Source: Verrucomicrobiota bacterium (GTDB lineage Bacteria > Verrucomicrobiota > Verrucomicrobiia > Opitutales > Oceanipulchritudinaceae). From it: a DNA stretch of 17,243 bases. The translations under genes and the position numbers were made by a program. The notes under the pieces were generated by a model, which saw only the letters and a program-made list of their open reading frames with translations, was not told the DNA's origin and made no database searches. The stretch is taken from NCBI GenBank assembly GCA_009908535.1, contig JAAAOD010000214.1, forward strand, positions 1 through 17,243. Reading direction: 5' to 3'. Below are positions 11,501 through 17,243 of the stretch, piece after piece (position 1 is the first letter of the stretch; the number at the start of each line of letters is the position of its first letter).

Positions 11501-13114
11501 GGCAGGATTTGTCACCTGGGCGAACAGTTGCTTGAAGTAAGTGTAGAGAAGACGCGGCCGACGCGAAAGCACGGCGAGAGGCGTATCGTCTCCCATGCTT
11601 CCGATGGCCTCTTTTCCGTTTTGCACCATCGGCTTCAGGAGGAGGTTCTCTTCATCCAGATCGTAGCCGAAAGCGACGCGCAGACTGGTAATCTCCTCGT
11701 CCTCGACGATGGATTCCGCGCTCCAGGGCTTCTTGCCGGAGACTTTCCCCATGGGAAGAATGGCATTCGCACACCAGCTTGTGTAATCATGATCCTGCGC
11801 CAGTTCGGATTTGATGGTGTCGTCCTCAAGGAGGCGGTGACGCTCGAGATCGACCGCGATCATCCGACCGGGACCAAGGCGGCCGGCACGGACAACTTTG
11901 CCGCTGTGCGGAATCAGCCCCGTCTCCGAGGCAAGGACAATGGTCCCGTCCTCCCAGACCTTGAAGCGCGCCGGTCGCAAGCCGTTGCGATCGAGGGAGG
12001 CTCCAACATAGCGACCATCGCTGAAAACAATGGCGGCGGGTCCGTCCCAGGGCTCCAGCATGACGGAATGGTATTTGTAGAAATCGCGCAGGGGTGCCGG
12101 CATGTCGCGGTTTTCCTCCCATGCCGCCGGCATCATGATAGACACGCCGGTCGTTGCCGGCCGCTCTGCCGCCGTCAGCAATTGCAGGCAGTTGTCGAAG
12201 CTGGCGGAATCGCTCATCTCTTCCTGCACCATCGGGAAGAGATCCTTGTAACGGTCCCCCCAGATCCCGTGGTCGTCGGAAAATTCCCTCGCCCGCATGT
12301 TGTTCCGGTTTCCGCGGATGGTGTTAATTTCCCCGTTGTGGGCCAACATCCGGAAGGGCTGCGCCTTGCTCCAGTCGGGAAAGGTGTTCGTGGCAAACCG
12401 CTGGTGAAAAATGGCATAGGCGGTCTTGTAGGCCGGGGACTTCAGGTCATCGAAGAACCGACGCACCTGGGGCGCGTTCAGCAGGCCTTTGTACGTCACC
12501 GTCCGGTGAGACATGCTGACGACGTAGAAATTTCGGAGGTCTTCGCGCAGGCCGCCCCGTGTACAGGCCTTCTGAGTAAGCAGAAGATGGCGGGCGAAAA
12601 CTGTCTCCTCCATGCCCTCGGGGGCGAGGAGAAAGGCCTGCGCAATTTCGGGCCGCGTACTTTCCGCTTTCCGTCCGAGACAACTGTTGTCCACCGGGAC
12701 GGATCGCCAGGCGATCAGCTCGATGCCTTCCGCGCGAACAGCCTCCTCGACAATCTCCTGTTCCCGGCGACGGGTATTCTTATCCTCGCGGGTCAGAAAA
12801 AACATGCCCACGGCAAAGCGCTTTCGGTCCTCCGGAAAAGAAACACCGTTCTCCCGAAGCCGTTCGAAATACAAATCGTAAGGAATCTCCGTCAGCAGGC
12901 CGGCTCCGTCGCCCGTAACCGCATCCGCGTCGATTGCACCGCGGTGGGCAAGATTTTTCAAGCCCGTCAGGGCACCATCGAGAATGGCATGGCTTGCCTG
13001 CCCGTAGAGGTTGGCGATAAAGCCTACTCCGCACGCATCCCGTTCCTGCTTAGGTTCATATAGTCCCTGGGCAGGCGGGCATGCGGTGGAATGGCTGATT
13101 AGATTCCTTGGCAT
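8531..13114 (-). CDS. gltB: Glutamate synthase large (alpha) subunit, NADPH-type
   Basis: GltB makes two glutamates from glutamine and 2-oxoglutarate; ammonia released in the amidotransferase domain tunnels to the FMN site. The 1527-residue protein has a 27-residue propeptide before Cys28 (CGVGF), which becomes the N-terminal nucleophile; a class II glutamine amidotransferase domain to about 440; a central domain; an FMN barrel with GAKPGEGGQ (about 973-981) and SPPPHHDIYSIEDLAQ; a 3Fe-4S cluster at Cys1143, Cys1149 and Cys1154 (CAMFRVCHLNTC); and a glycine-rich beta-helix from about 1260 to 1470. Around residue 926 GGEDPKRFHPYENGQNANSAIKQ runs straight through, without the 27-residue ferredoxin loop typical of Fd-GOGAT, so this is the GltD-dependent NADPH type. 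No gltD is adjacent; a CysJ-like gene follows instead. The ATG has no Shine-Dalgarno sequence. Confidence 0.97.
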   Translation of the reverse strand: MPRNLISHSTACPPAQGLYEPKQERDACGVGFIANLYGQASHAILDGALTGLKNLAHRGAIDADAVTGDGAGLLTEIPYDLYFERLRENGVSFPEDRKRFAVGMFFLTREDKNTRRREQEIVEEAVRAEGIELIAWRSVPVDNSCLGRKAESTRPEIAQAFLLAPEGMEETVFARHLLLTQKACTRGGLREDLRNFYVVSMSHRTVTYKGLLNAPQVRRFFDDLKSPAYKTAYAIFHQRFATNTFPDWSKAQPFRMLAHNGEINTIRGNRNNMRAREFSDDHGIWGDRYKDLFPMVQEEMSDSASFDNCLQLLTAAERPATTGVSIMMPAAWEENRDMPAPLRDFYKYHSVMLEPWDGPAAIVFSDGRYVGASLDRNGLRPARFKVWEDGTIVLASETGLIPHSGKVVRAGRLGPGRMIAVDLERHRLLEDDTIKSELAQDHDYTSWCANAILPMGKVSGKKPWSAESIVEDEEITSLRVAFGYDLDEENLLLKPMVQNGKEAIGSMGDDTPLAVLSRRPRLLYTYFKQLFAQVTNPAIDSLRERSVMSQKSFLGGRLSLFDNLVKEHHFVSLESPVLLDAEYKGLWSVPFLKETIATLDATFPVADGPDALRKRVQQLREEVNAQIRDKGTRLVILSDRNVNRERAPVPMLLATGAIHSELVRVGRRIHCDIVCESGEVRDVHQLACVVGFGANAVYPYLALDMIRKIISGRDLAAEEERIEMDLGQALGNYRKALDAGLLKILSKMGISTLFSYQGAKVFEAIGIGPEIIEECFEGTASPIGGIGYREVAMDVLHRHEEAFPMDHPAQLWSEGYLRVLKKGGEYHAWSSKVVSGMNTLNRKGGEFSRFKDFREASDFHLPVSVKDLLRLNYPADGGIPLEEVEPVEEIRRRFTTAGMSLGALSPEMHETLAIAMNGIGGKSNSGEGGEDPKRFHPYENGQNANSAIKQVASGRFGVTAEYLANAQEIEIKIAQGAKPGEGGQLMGWKVSPLIASLRFSVPGVTLISPPPHHDIYSIEDLAQLIFDLKQVNPRAKVCVKLVASSGVGTIAAGVAKAYADVILISGHEGGTGASPISSIKHAGSSWEIGLAEAHQVLMLNDLRSRVTLRTDGGMKTGRDIVVAALLGAEEFNFGTAALIAGGCAMFRVCHLNTCPVGVATQRDDLRAKFRGKPEYIVNYFNAVAQDVRLLMSRLGFRSMNEMVGRPQKLESLTDPRNPKTTTLDFSRLLHDPDPEGEAPRIHTRPRNDRFGNEGSLDDSILQEAKETVTHKTPPFRKTLKVTNVDRNIGTRLSGEIAYLHGNRSLQPGTLQLRLEGSAGQGLGAFLVQGIQLHLVGDANDYVGKGMNSGLIIAHPSWEVPYNWHENTLMGNTCLYGATGGMLLGAGQAGERFAVRNSGATAVVEGVGDHACEYMTGGTIVCLGETGRNFGAGMSGGTAFVYDPMNRLSANLNHEMVYLERLDDNEEIDSLRQVVDLHRKMTGSRRAGSLLDNWDEALGAFQRVSPYTAPEVARSVFHFDREPFIPAF

Positions 13115-13124
13115 ATTGGGTAAC

Positions 13125-13152
13125 TTTGTAGAAACAACGCTAATCTTTGCAA
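13125..13152 (-). promoter_or_regulatory. Weak putative promoter for gltB
   Basis: On the minus strand TTGCAA (13152-13147) and TACAAA (13130-13125) are 16 bp apart, each matching 4/6 consensus positions. It would start transcription within a few bases of the gltB ATG at 13114, giving a nearly leaderless mRNA, which would be consistent with the lack of a Shine-Dalgarno sequence. A stronger promoter further upstream is equally possible. Confidence 0.2.
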
Positions 13153-13182
13153 GGAGCTGGGGCAGAAATCAGCAGGCGTTGT
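13134..13182. repeat. Inverted repeat ACAACGC / GCGTTGT upstream of gltB
   Basis: ACAACGC (13134-13140) and GCGTTGT (13176-13182) form a perfect 7-bp inverted repeat with a 35-bp spacer, 20-68 bp before the gltB start and flanking the possible -35 hexamer. It could be a pair of operator half-sites or chance; no known regulator motif is recognised. Confidence 0.35.
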
Positions 13183-13205
13183 GATGGGGGCTAAACTCTC
13201 ACAAG

Positions 13206-13245
13206 TTCGGCTACTTCCTGCAAGGTAGCCGAAGTCGTCAGACTT
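13206..13245. repeat. Hairpin in the gltB / ppi divergent region
   Basis: TTCGGCTAC (13206-13214) pairs perfectly with GTAGCCGAA (13225-13233) across a 10-nt loop. A second small dyad, AAGTC-GTCA-GACTT (13232-13245), touches its right arm. Neither strand has a following T-run, so a simple Rho-independent terminator is unlikely. The site is 92-131 bp upstream of gltB and about 95-135 bp upstream of the cyclophilin start. It could be an operator or an RNA leader structure; it does not match the glutamine (glnA) riboswitch or any other leader I can recall. Confidence 0.45.
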
Positions 13246-13340
13246 TGGCCCATCGACGGCGGCCCGCCCGGCCACCCCCTGTGCCTTTGGCTGTTCCCGG
13301 GAATTGACACCTCCGCGGAATGACGGGAGCTTCAGCTTCC

Positions 13341-13823
13341 ATGACAGACAGCAAGGCACCCTCCGTTCTCCTGCATACCAACCGTGGTGACATCCGCATA
13401 CGCCTCTTCCCCGAGGCCGCCCCCAAGGCGGTGGAAAATTTCCTCGGGCTCGCGAAGAGCGGCTATTACGACGGAGTCGGGTTTCACCGCGTGATTCCGG
13501 AGTTCATGATCCAGGGGGGCGATCCCGACGGGACGGGCCGAGGTGGCCAATCCATCTGGGGCAAGCCCTTTGCCGACGAGTGCCCCGCGGAGGTGACCTT
13601 CGACCGCTCCGGGCTCCTCGCCATGGCCAACGCCGGTCCCAACACCAATGGTAGCCAGTTTTTCATTACCACGGAGGTCACTTCCTGGCTCGACGGCAAG
13701 CATACCATCTTCGGGGAGGTCACGGACGGCTACGATGTTGTGCGCAAGATCGAAAACACACCCACTGGCGCCAATGACCGGCCGAACGAACCGCAGGTCA
13801 TCGAGTCGATTGAAATCCTCTGA
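13341..13823 (+). CDS. Cyclophilin-type peptidyl-prolyl cis-trans isomerase
   Basis: The enzyme isomerises peptide bonds before proline during protein folding. At 160 residues it is a single compact cyclophilin domain without a signal peptide or membrane segment, so it is probably cytoplasmic. The active-site residues are all present: Arg50 (FHRVIPEFMIQGGD), Phe55, Gln58, the NAGPNTNGSQFFI motif (97-109) with Gln106 and Phe108, then Trp116 and His121 in WLDGKHTIFGEV. The tryptophan is the residue linked to cyclosporin sensitivity in other cyclophilins. I chose the ATG at 13341 because GGGAG lies 11 nt upstream; an in-frame ATG at 13320 would add seven residues. The end overlaps the probable start of the menH-like gene by 14 bp, suggesting translational coupling. 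Confidence 0.95.
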   Translation: MTDSKAPSVLLHTNRGDIRIRLFPEAAPKAVENFLGLAKSGYYDGVGFHRVIPEFMIQGGDPDGTGRGGQSIWGKPFADECPAEVTFDRSGLLAMANAGPNTNGSQFFITTEVTSWLDGKHTIFGEVTDGYDVVRKIENTPTGANDRPNEPQVIESIEIL

Positions 13824-14652
13824 GCAGGACGGGCCGGTTTTCCACCGCATCGGGCTGAACCGGGTTGCCTTCCGGTATTTTTCCGCCCCTACGGGCGGCA
13901 GGCACCCGACGATCCTCGCCCTGCACGGATTCACCGGCAGTGGGGAGGATTTCTTCCCTTTGCGGGATGCTCTCGGACATGATGCCGCGCACTGGCTTCT
14001 GCCGGACTGGCCCGGCCATGGGCAGAGTTCCTCGCCGGCGGTGGTCGAGGCTTATCAGCTTCCGGCCTGCCGGGCAATCCTGAGCAAGGCCGTACAAATG
14101 GCACCCCCGGAAAGCCCGCTCGTTCTCCTCGGATATTCGATGGGCGGCCGCCTCGCATGGCACGAGCTGCGGAGTCTTCCCTTCTGGAAAATTTTCCTCC
14201 TCAGCACGAGCCCGGGATTGGAGGATCCTCCTGCACGCGCCCGCCGCCGGGAGGCCGATGCCGCCTGGGTCCACATGCTGGAACAGGAACCCGTCGACAC
14301 ATTCGCTGAGGCCTGGGAGAGGCAGGAGCTGATCCGCCCGCAAACCGGAATCCCGGAACCCCGGCGGACGGCCCTCGCCCGACGCCGCAGGATGAATACC
14401 GCACGCGGATTGGCCTTTTCCCTACGGGCGGTCGGCTCCGGAACCCTTCCCTCCTGCTGGTCCCGGCTGGGGGAGGACCCTCCGACGGTTCTCCTCACCG
14501 GGGAAAGGGATCCGAAATTCACGAAAACCGCCGGGCGCATCCGCGCCACGTATCCGCAATTTCATCACATGATCCTTCCCGGCTGCGGACACGCGCCGCA
14601 CCTTGAGGCACCGGAAGCGCTCGCCGCCGTGCTGCGAGGGGAACTCTGCTGA
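13810..14652 (+). CDS. menH: MenH-like alpha/beta hydrolase (SHCHC synthase candidate)
   Basis: This 280-residue alpha/beta hydrolase best resembles MenH, which eliminates pyruvate from SEPHCHC to form SHCHC in menaquinone synthesis. It has the oxyanion-region LHGFTGSGEDF (38-48), LPDWPGHGQS (64-73), the nucleophile elbow GYSMGGR (108-114) with Ser110, then Asp234 (GERDPKF) and His261 (GCGHAPHLE) as the other triad members. The segments PPARARRREADAAW and RGLAFSLRAVGSGTLPSCW are also MenH-like. No ATG exists in a suitable place; TTG at 13810, overlapping the cyclophilin stop by 14 bp and preceded by AGG 12 nt upstream, is the most plausible start. No other men genes are present in the window, so another esterase or hydrolase role is possible. 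Family assignment is firm, the exact reaction less so. Confidence 0.75.
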   Translation: MKSSEQDGPVFHRIGLNRVAFRYFSAPTGGRHPTILALHGFTGSGEDFFPLRDALGHDAAHWLLPDWPGHGQSSSPAVVEAYQLPACRAILSKAVQMAPPESPLVLLGYSMGGRLAWHELRSLPFWKIFLLSTSPGLEDPPARARRREADAAWVHMLEQEPVDTFAEAWERQELIRPQTGIPEPRRTALARRRRMNTARGLAFSLRAVGSGTLPSCWSRLGEDPPTVLLTGERDPKFTKTAGRIRATYPQFHHMILPGCGHAPHLEAPEALAAVLRGELC

Positions 14653-14694
14653 TTTCCGTTGAAAGGCTTGTCGGCTTCGGCACCCTCCTCCGCC

Positions 14695-16485
14695 ATGGAC
14701 TGGGACTTATCCACTTATTTTCCCTCAATCGAGGATTCCGCTTATACGGATTTTAAAGCGCGGCTGCGCGATGACATCGCGAGGCTCCGCAAAGAGGCGG
14801 AAGCCCTGCCCGTCGCCGGTGCGGATCCCGGAACGTGGGAAAAGTTCCTCCGAACCTACGAGGACCTCCTCGCCCGCGTTTCCCATCTCGGCAGCTACGT
14901 CAGCTGCCTCTGTGCGGCGGATGCGGAAAATGAGCTCCACCAGCAGGAGGAAGCGGCGCTCGCGGACCTGCGCGCCGGGTATGACATTCTTCACAACCGT
15001 CTCCTTCTCGCCGTGGGCGCATTGTCCGAAGAGGGATTTTCCGCCCTGTGCACGGCAGCCGCGCTCCGGGACCTCGCCCCGATCCTGAAGAAATGGCGCG
15101 AGGAAGCGCAAAAGCGGATGCCCAGAGAGCTCGAGGAACTGAATTCCGAGTTGGGGGTCAACGGCCTTTCGGCATGGAGCCGCCTCTACTTTCAACTCAT
15201 GGGTAAAATGAGTTTTCGCTACGACGATCCCGAGGAGGGCGAGAAAGAAGTTCCCATGGCCCACTACCCTTCCCTCCTGTCCGATCCGGACCGGCAGCGC
15301 CGGCGCGCGGTCTTTGACGGCGCAGCCAGGGCCCTCACCACGCATGAAACTACCTGTGCGGCGGCGCTTAACGCGATCGCCGGGACACGCCACACCCTTA
15401 ACCGGCGGCGCGGTCTCGACAATTTCCTCGATCCGAGCCTGCGCCAGAGCCGCTTGAGCCTCGAGGGGCTGGACGCCCTCATGGGGGCTATTGACAAGCG
15501 GCTGCCCTTTGCCCGGGAGGTCTTCCGCTTTCGCAGCGCGCAAATGGGCATCGAGGACCCCGGGTATCATGACCTGCGTGCCCCGATTCCCATAGAGGGA
15601 GGTACCACTCCCGGATGGGCCGAAGGAACCCAGCTCATTTCCCGTTCCTTTCATGGTGCCTACCCGCGCCTCGGGTCCTTCTTCGATGAAATAACGGAAA
15701 AGCGCTGGATCGATCACTCCCCGCGGGCCGGAAAGCGACCAGGAGGCTTTTGCTCGCCCTCCCTGCTTGCCCGCGAGTCGAGGATTTTCATGACGTACCG
15801 CGATTGCCTGCCCGATGTGCTTACCCTCGCCCACGAGGCCGGCCACGCCTTCCATTCCCATGTCCTCGGGGATGAGCGGCCGCTTCGTGCCGGTTACACG
15901 ATGCCGCTTGCCGAAACCGCCTCCACATTCGCGGAAAAGATCCTCACCGAAGGCGTCCTCTCCGATAACAATATCCCGCACGTCGACAAGTGCCGCCTGC
16001 TCGATGCCGAGATCGAACACATGCTCGCCTTCCTTCTCGACCTCCCGGTGCGCTTTCGGTTCGAGCGTGAACTGTATCAGCGCCGTAAGGACAAGACCCT
16101 CTCCGTCCGCGAAATCCGGGAACTCATGGAGGAAACGCAGCGCACGGTCTTTGGCAATTCCCTTGCCGAAAGCGGTCTCGATTCCGGTTTCTGGATATCC
16201 AAGCTTCATTTTTATATCAGCGGGGTGCAGTTCTACAACTACCCCTACTCCTTCGGCTATCTGCTCAGCTCTGCCTTCATGGAACGCCTCCGGTCGGAGG
16301 GAACCGCCTTCCTCGGCCAGTATGAGAACTTCCTCCGTCTGACCGGACACTGCGATTGCGAGACCGCCGTCCGGGAAAGCATCGGCGAGGACATCCGGGA
16401 GGAGGCCTTCTGGCTTCGCCAGATCGACGCGCTGCAGCGACCGTTCGAAACCTACAAGGCCATGGTGGCGGGCTTACGGACCTGA
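14695..16485 (+). CDS. pepF: M3-family oligoendopeptidase F (zinc metallopeptidase)
   Basis: The 596-residue protein is a cytoplasmic zinc peptidase of the thimet-oligopeptidase clan that cleaves short peptides. It begins with the PepF-like WDLSTYFPS and has an alpha-helical N-terminal lobe (to about 180). The zinc motif HEAGH has His380, Glu381 and His384, followed by Glu407 in LAETAST as the third ligand. The catalytic-domain end HFYISGVQFYNYPYSFGYL (506-524 region) carries the Tyr/His substrate-binding residues. Length is normal for PepF. Start choice is uncertain: ATG 14695 gives a standard N-terminus without a Shine-Dalgarno, while TTG at 14659, 6 bp after the menH stop, adds 12 residues (MKGLSASAPSSA). 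Same-strand neighbours suggest an operon with the ppi-menH pair, but nothing links their functions. Confidence 0.93.
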   Translation: MDWDLSTYFPSIEDSAYTDFKARLRDDIARLRKEAEALPVAGADPGTWEKFLRTYEDLLARVSHLGSYVSCLCAADAENELHQQEEAALADLRAGYDILHNRLLLAVGALSEEGFSALCTAAALRDLAPILKKWREEAQKRMPRELEELNSELGVNGLSAWSRLYFQLMGKMSFRYDDPEEGEKEVPMAHYPSLLSDPDRQRRRAVFDGAARALTTHETTCAAALNAIAGTRHTLNRRRGLDNFLDPSLRQSRLSLEGLDALMGAIDKRLPFAREVFRFRSAQMGIEDPGYHDLRAPIPIEGGTTPGWAEGTQLISRSFHGAYPRLGSFFDEITEKRWIDHSPRAGKRPGGFCSPSLLARESRIFMTYRDCLPDVLTLAHEAGHAFHSHVLGDERPLRAGYTMPLAETASTFAEKILTEGVLSDNNIPHVDKCRLLDAEIEHMLAFLLDLPVRFRFERELYQRRKDKTLSVREIRELMEETQRTVFGNSLAESGLDSGFWISKLHFYISGVQFYNYPYSFGYLLSSAFMERLRSEGTAFLGQYENFLRLTGHCDCETAVRESIGEDIREEAFWLRQIDALQRPFETYKAMVAGLRT

Positions 16486-16492
16486 CCCGGCC

Positions 16493-16519
16493 GTACCGGT
16501 ACCCTTCGGTTTTCTTTCC
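16493..16519 (+). terminator. Possible weak terminator or palindrome after pepF
   Basis: In the 39-bp gap before dus, GTACCGGTAC (16493-16502) is a perfect palindrome, and ACCG (16495-16498) can pair with CGGT (16507-16510), followed by a T-rich TTTCTTTCCT. The stem is only four pairs, so a real Rho-independent terminator is doubtful; the palindrome alone could be a chance KpnI/AgeI-type sequence. Confidence 0.2.
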
Positions 16520-16524
16520 TTACC

Positions 16525-17243
16525 ATGCCCGCCACCGCCGCCAACTCGCGCCTTCCGTTCTTCAACGGTCCGGAATTCCCCCTTTATCTCGCCCCGATGG
16601 CCGGATTTACCGATTGCGCCTTCCGCGAGCTGTGCAAGGCCTTCGGCGCGGATGTCATGGTGACGGAGTTCGTCATGGCGAACAAATTCCTCGATGAACG
16701 TAGCGAGGACAAGGCCTGGCGGATGGTCGACTTCACTCCTGAACAGCGCCCGATGGGCGTACAGATTTTCGGAGGTGAACCAGAGAAAATGGCGGAGGCG
16801 GCGGACCGCATCGCAGACCGTGTTCAGCCCGACTTCATCGATATCAATTACGGCTGCCCCGCTCCCAAGGTCGTGAACAACTGCGCCGGCTCCTCCCTCC
16901 TGCGCGATCCCTGCCGCCTGCAGGACGTCGCGCAGACCGTCGTCCGCCGCGTCACCGACCGCCTCCCGGTGACGGCCAAGATCCGCATCGGATGGGATGA
17001 AAATTCCATCAACGCGGTGGAGGTTTCCCGTCGACTGGAGGATGCCGGCATCGAGGCCGTCGCCGTGCATGGGCGCACCAAGGAACAGGGCTACAGCGGG
17101 GAAGCGGATTGGAAGGTCATTCACGCCGTCGCCGACACGCTTTCCGTACCCGTTATCGGCAACGGCAGCATTCGCTCGGCGGAAGACGTCCGCCGTATCC
17201 GGACCGCCGACAAGGTCCAGGGCCTCATGATCGGACGCCGCGC
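16525..17243 (+). CDS. dus: tRNA-dihydrouridine synthase (partial, 3' end outside window)
   Basis: Dus enzymes use FMN and NADPH to reduce uridines in the tRNA D-loop. The visible 239 residues start at ATG 16525 and remain open to the window edge. Motifs in order are LAPMAGFTD (22-30), the acidic-aromatic MVTEFVMA region, DINYGCPAPKVVNNCAGSSLL (106-126) with Cys111 as the usual general acid, AKIRIGW (151-157) with Lys152, VHGRTKEQGYSG (181-192) and IGNGSI (211-216), followed by MIGRRA. This is the DusB-like pattern (GCP..KVV..xAGS) rather than DusA. Roughly two thirds of a normal Dus is present. It starts 39 bp after pepF, with no evident Shine-Dalgarno before the ATG (the upstream bases are pyrimidine-rich). 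Which tRNA position it modifies cannot be told. Confidence 0.93.
   Translation, partial: MPATAANSRLPFFNGPEFPLYLAPMAGFTDCAFRELCKAFGADVMVTEFVMANKFLDERSEDKAWRMVDFTPEQRPMGVQIFGGEPEKMAEAADRIADRVQPDFIDINYGCPAPKVVNNCAGSSLLRDPCRLQDVAQTVVRRVTDRLPVTAKIRIGWDENSINAVEVSRRLEDAGIEAVAVHGRTKEQGYSGEADWKVIHAVADTLSVPVIGNGSIRSAEDVRRIRTADKVQGLMIGRR

Noticed and set aside
11408..13063. A 551-codon plus-strand open frame antisense to gltB
   Set aside because: Its composition is a mirror of the gltB amidotransferase and central domains, with no domain of its own; treated as a shadow of gltB.
8531..13114. Calling the glutamate synthase ferredoxin-dependent
   Set aside because: The protein size is compatible, but the insertion that marks Fd-GOGAT is absent between GGEDPKRF and NSAIKQ, and the cluster motif CHLNTC is of the bacterial NADPH type.
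13304..13309. TTGACA as the -35 of a promoter for the cyclophilin gene
   Set aside because: The hexamer is a perfect -35 match, but the position 17 bp downstream (13327-13332, GGAGCT) is not a -10, and it would fall around the start of the coding region.

Overview
The window is a dense, chromosome-like stretch of high-GC bacterial DNA (by eye about 60% G+C, third positions strongly G/C). It has ten protein-coding genes or gene ends, almost no non-coding space, and no RNA gene, CRISPR array, insertion sequence or phage gene that I can see. Codon use looks uniform. The gene set suggests a facultatively or strictly anaerobic heterotroph: pyruvate:ferredoxin oxidoreductase (PFOR), hydrogenase maturation, NADPH-type glutamate synthase and a menaquinone-type MenH hydrolase. 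The PFOR plus DHOD-like pair and scarce Shine-Dalgarno sequences would fit Verrucomicrobiota or a related phylum, but this is only a guess.

Left region (1-1900): the last 13 codons of hypD, then hypE, both forward; they act in making the Fe(CN)2CO centre of [NiFe]-hydrogenases. A reverse-strand NfsA/NfrA-type nitroreductase converges on hypE, with 27 bp between the two stops.

Central redox region (1897-6591): a 144-bp divergent intergenic region carries a large near-perfect dyad (13 of 14 matched positions per arm) whose outer arms contain -10-like hexamers for both directions. To the right lie a complete PFOR (nifJ/por, 1182 aa) and, 9 bp later, a dihydroorotate-dehydrogenase-like FMN protein that lacks the pyrimidine-oxidising catalytic motif. 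PFOR plus hydrogenase maturation fits pyruvate fermentation with ferredoxin-linked H2 metabolism.

Nitrogen/sulfur region (6611-13114, reverse strand): gltB, the glutamate synthase large subunit, is followed 15 bp later by a CysJ-type diflavin NADPH reductase. GltB lacks the ferredoxin loop, so it should need an NADPH-oxidising partner, but the usual gltD is not next to it. No cysI is present either. This pairing is the most interesting arrangement in the window. The 225-bp region 13115-13340 between gltB and the forward genes holds a 9-bp-stem hairpin and a second inverted repeat.

Right region (13341-17243, forward): a cyclophilin-type peptidyl-prolyl isomerase overlaps a menH-like alpha/beta hydrolase by 14 bp, followed by an M3-family oligoendopeptidase F and the 5' part of a tRNA-dihydrouridine synthase that runs off the end of the window. 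The only other gene-free gap between convergent genes, 6592-6610, is 19 bp and holds no hairpin that I can see. No gene-free stretch exceeds 300 bp.
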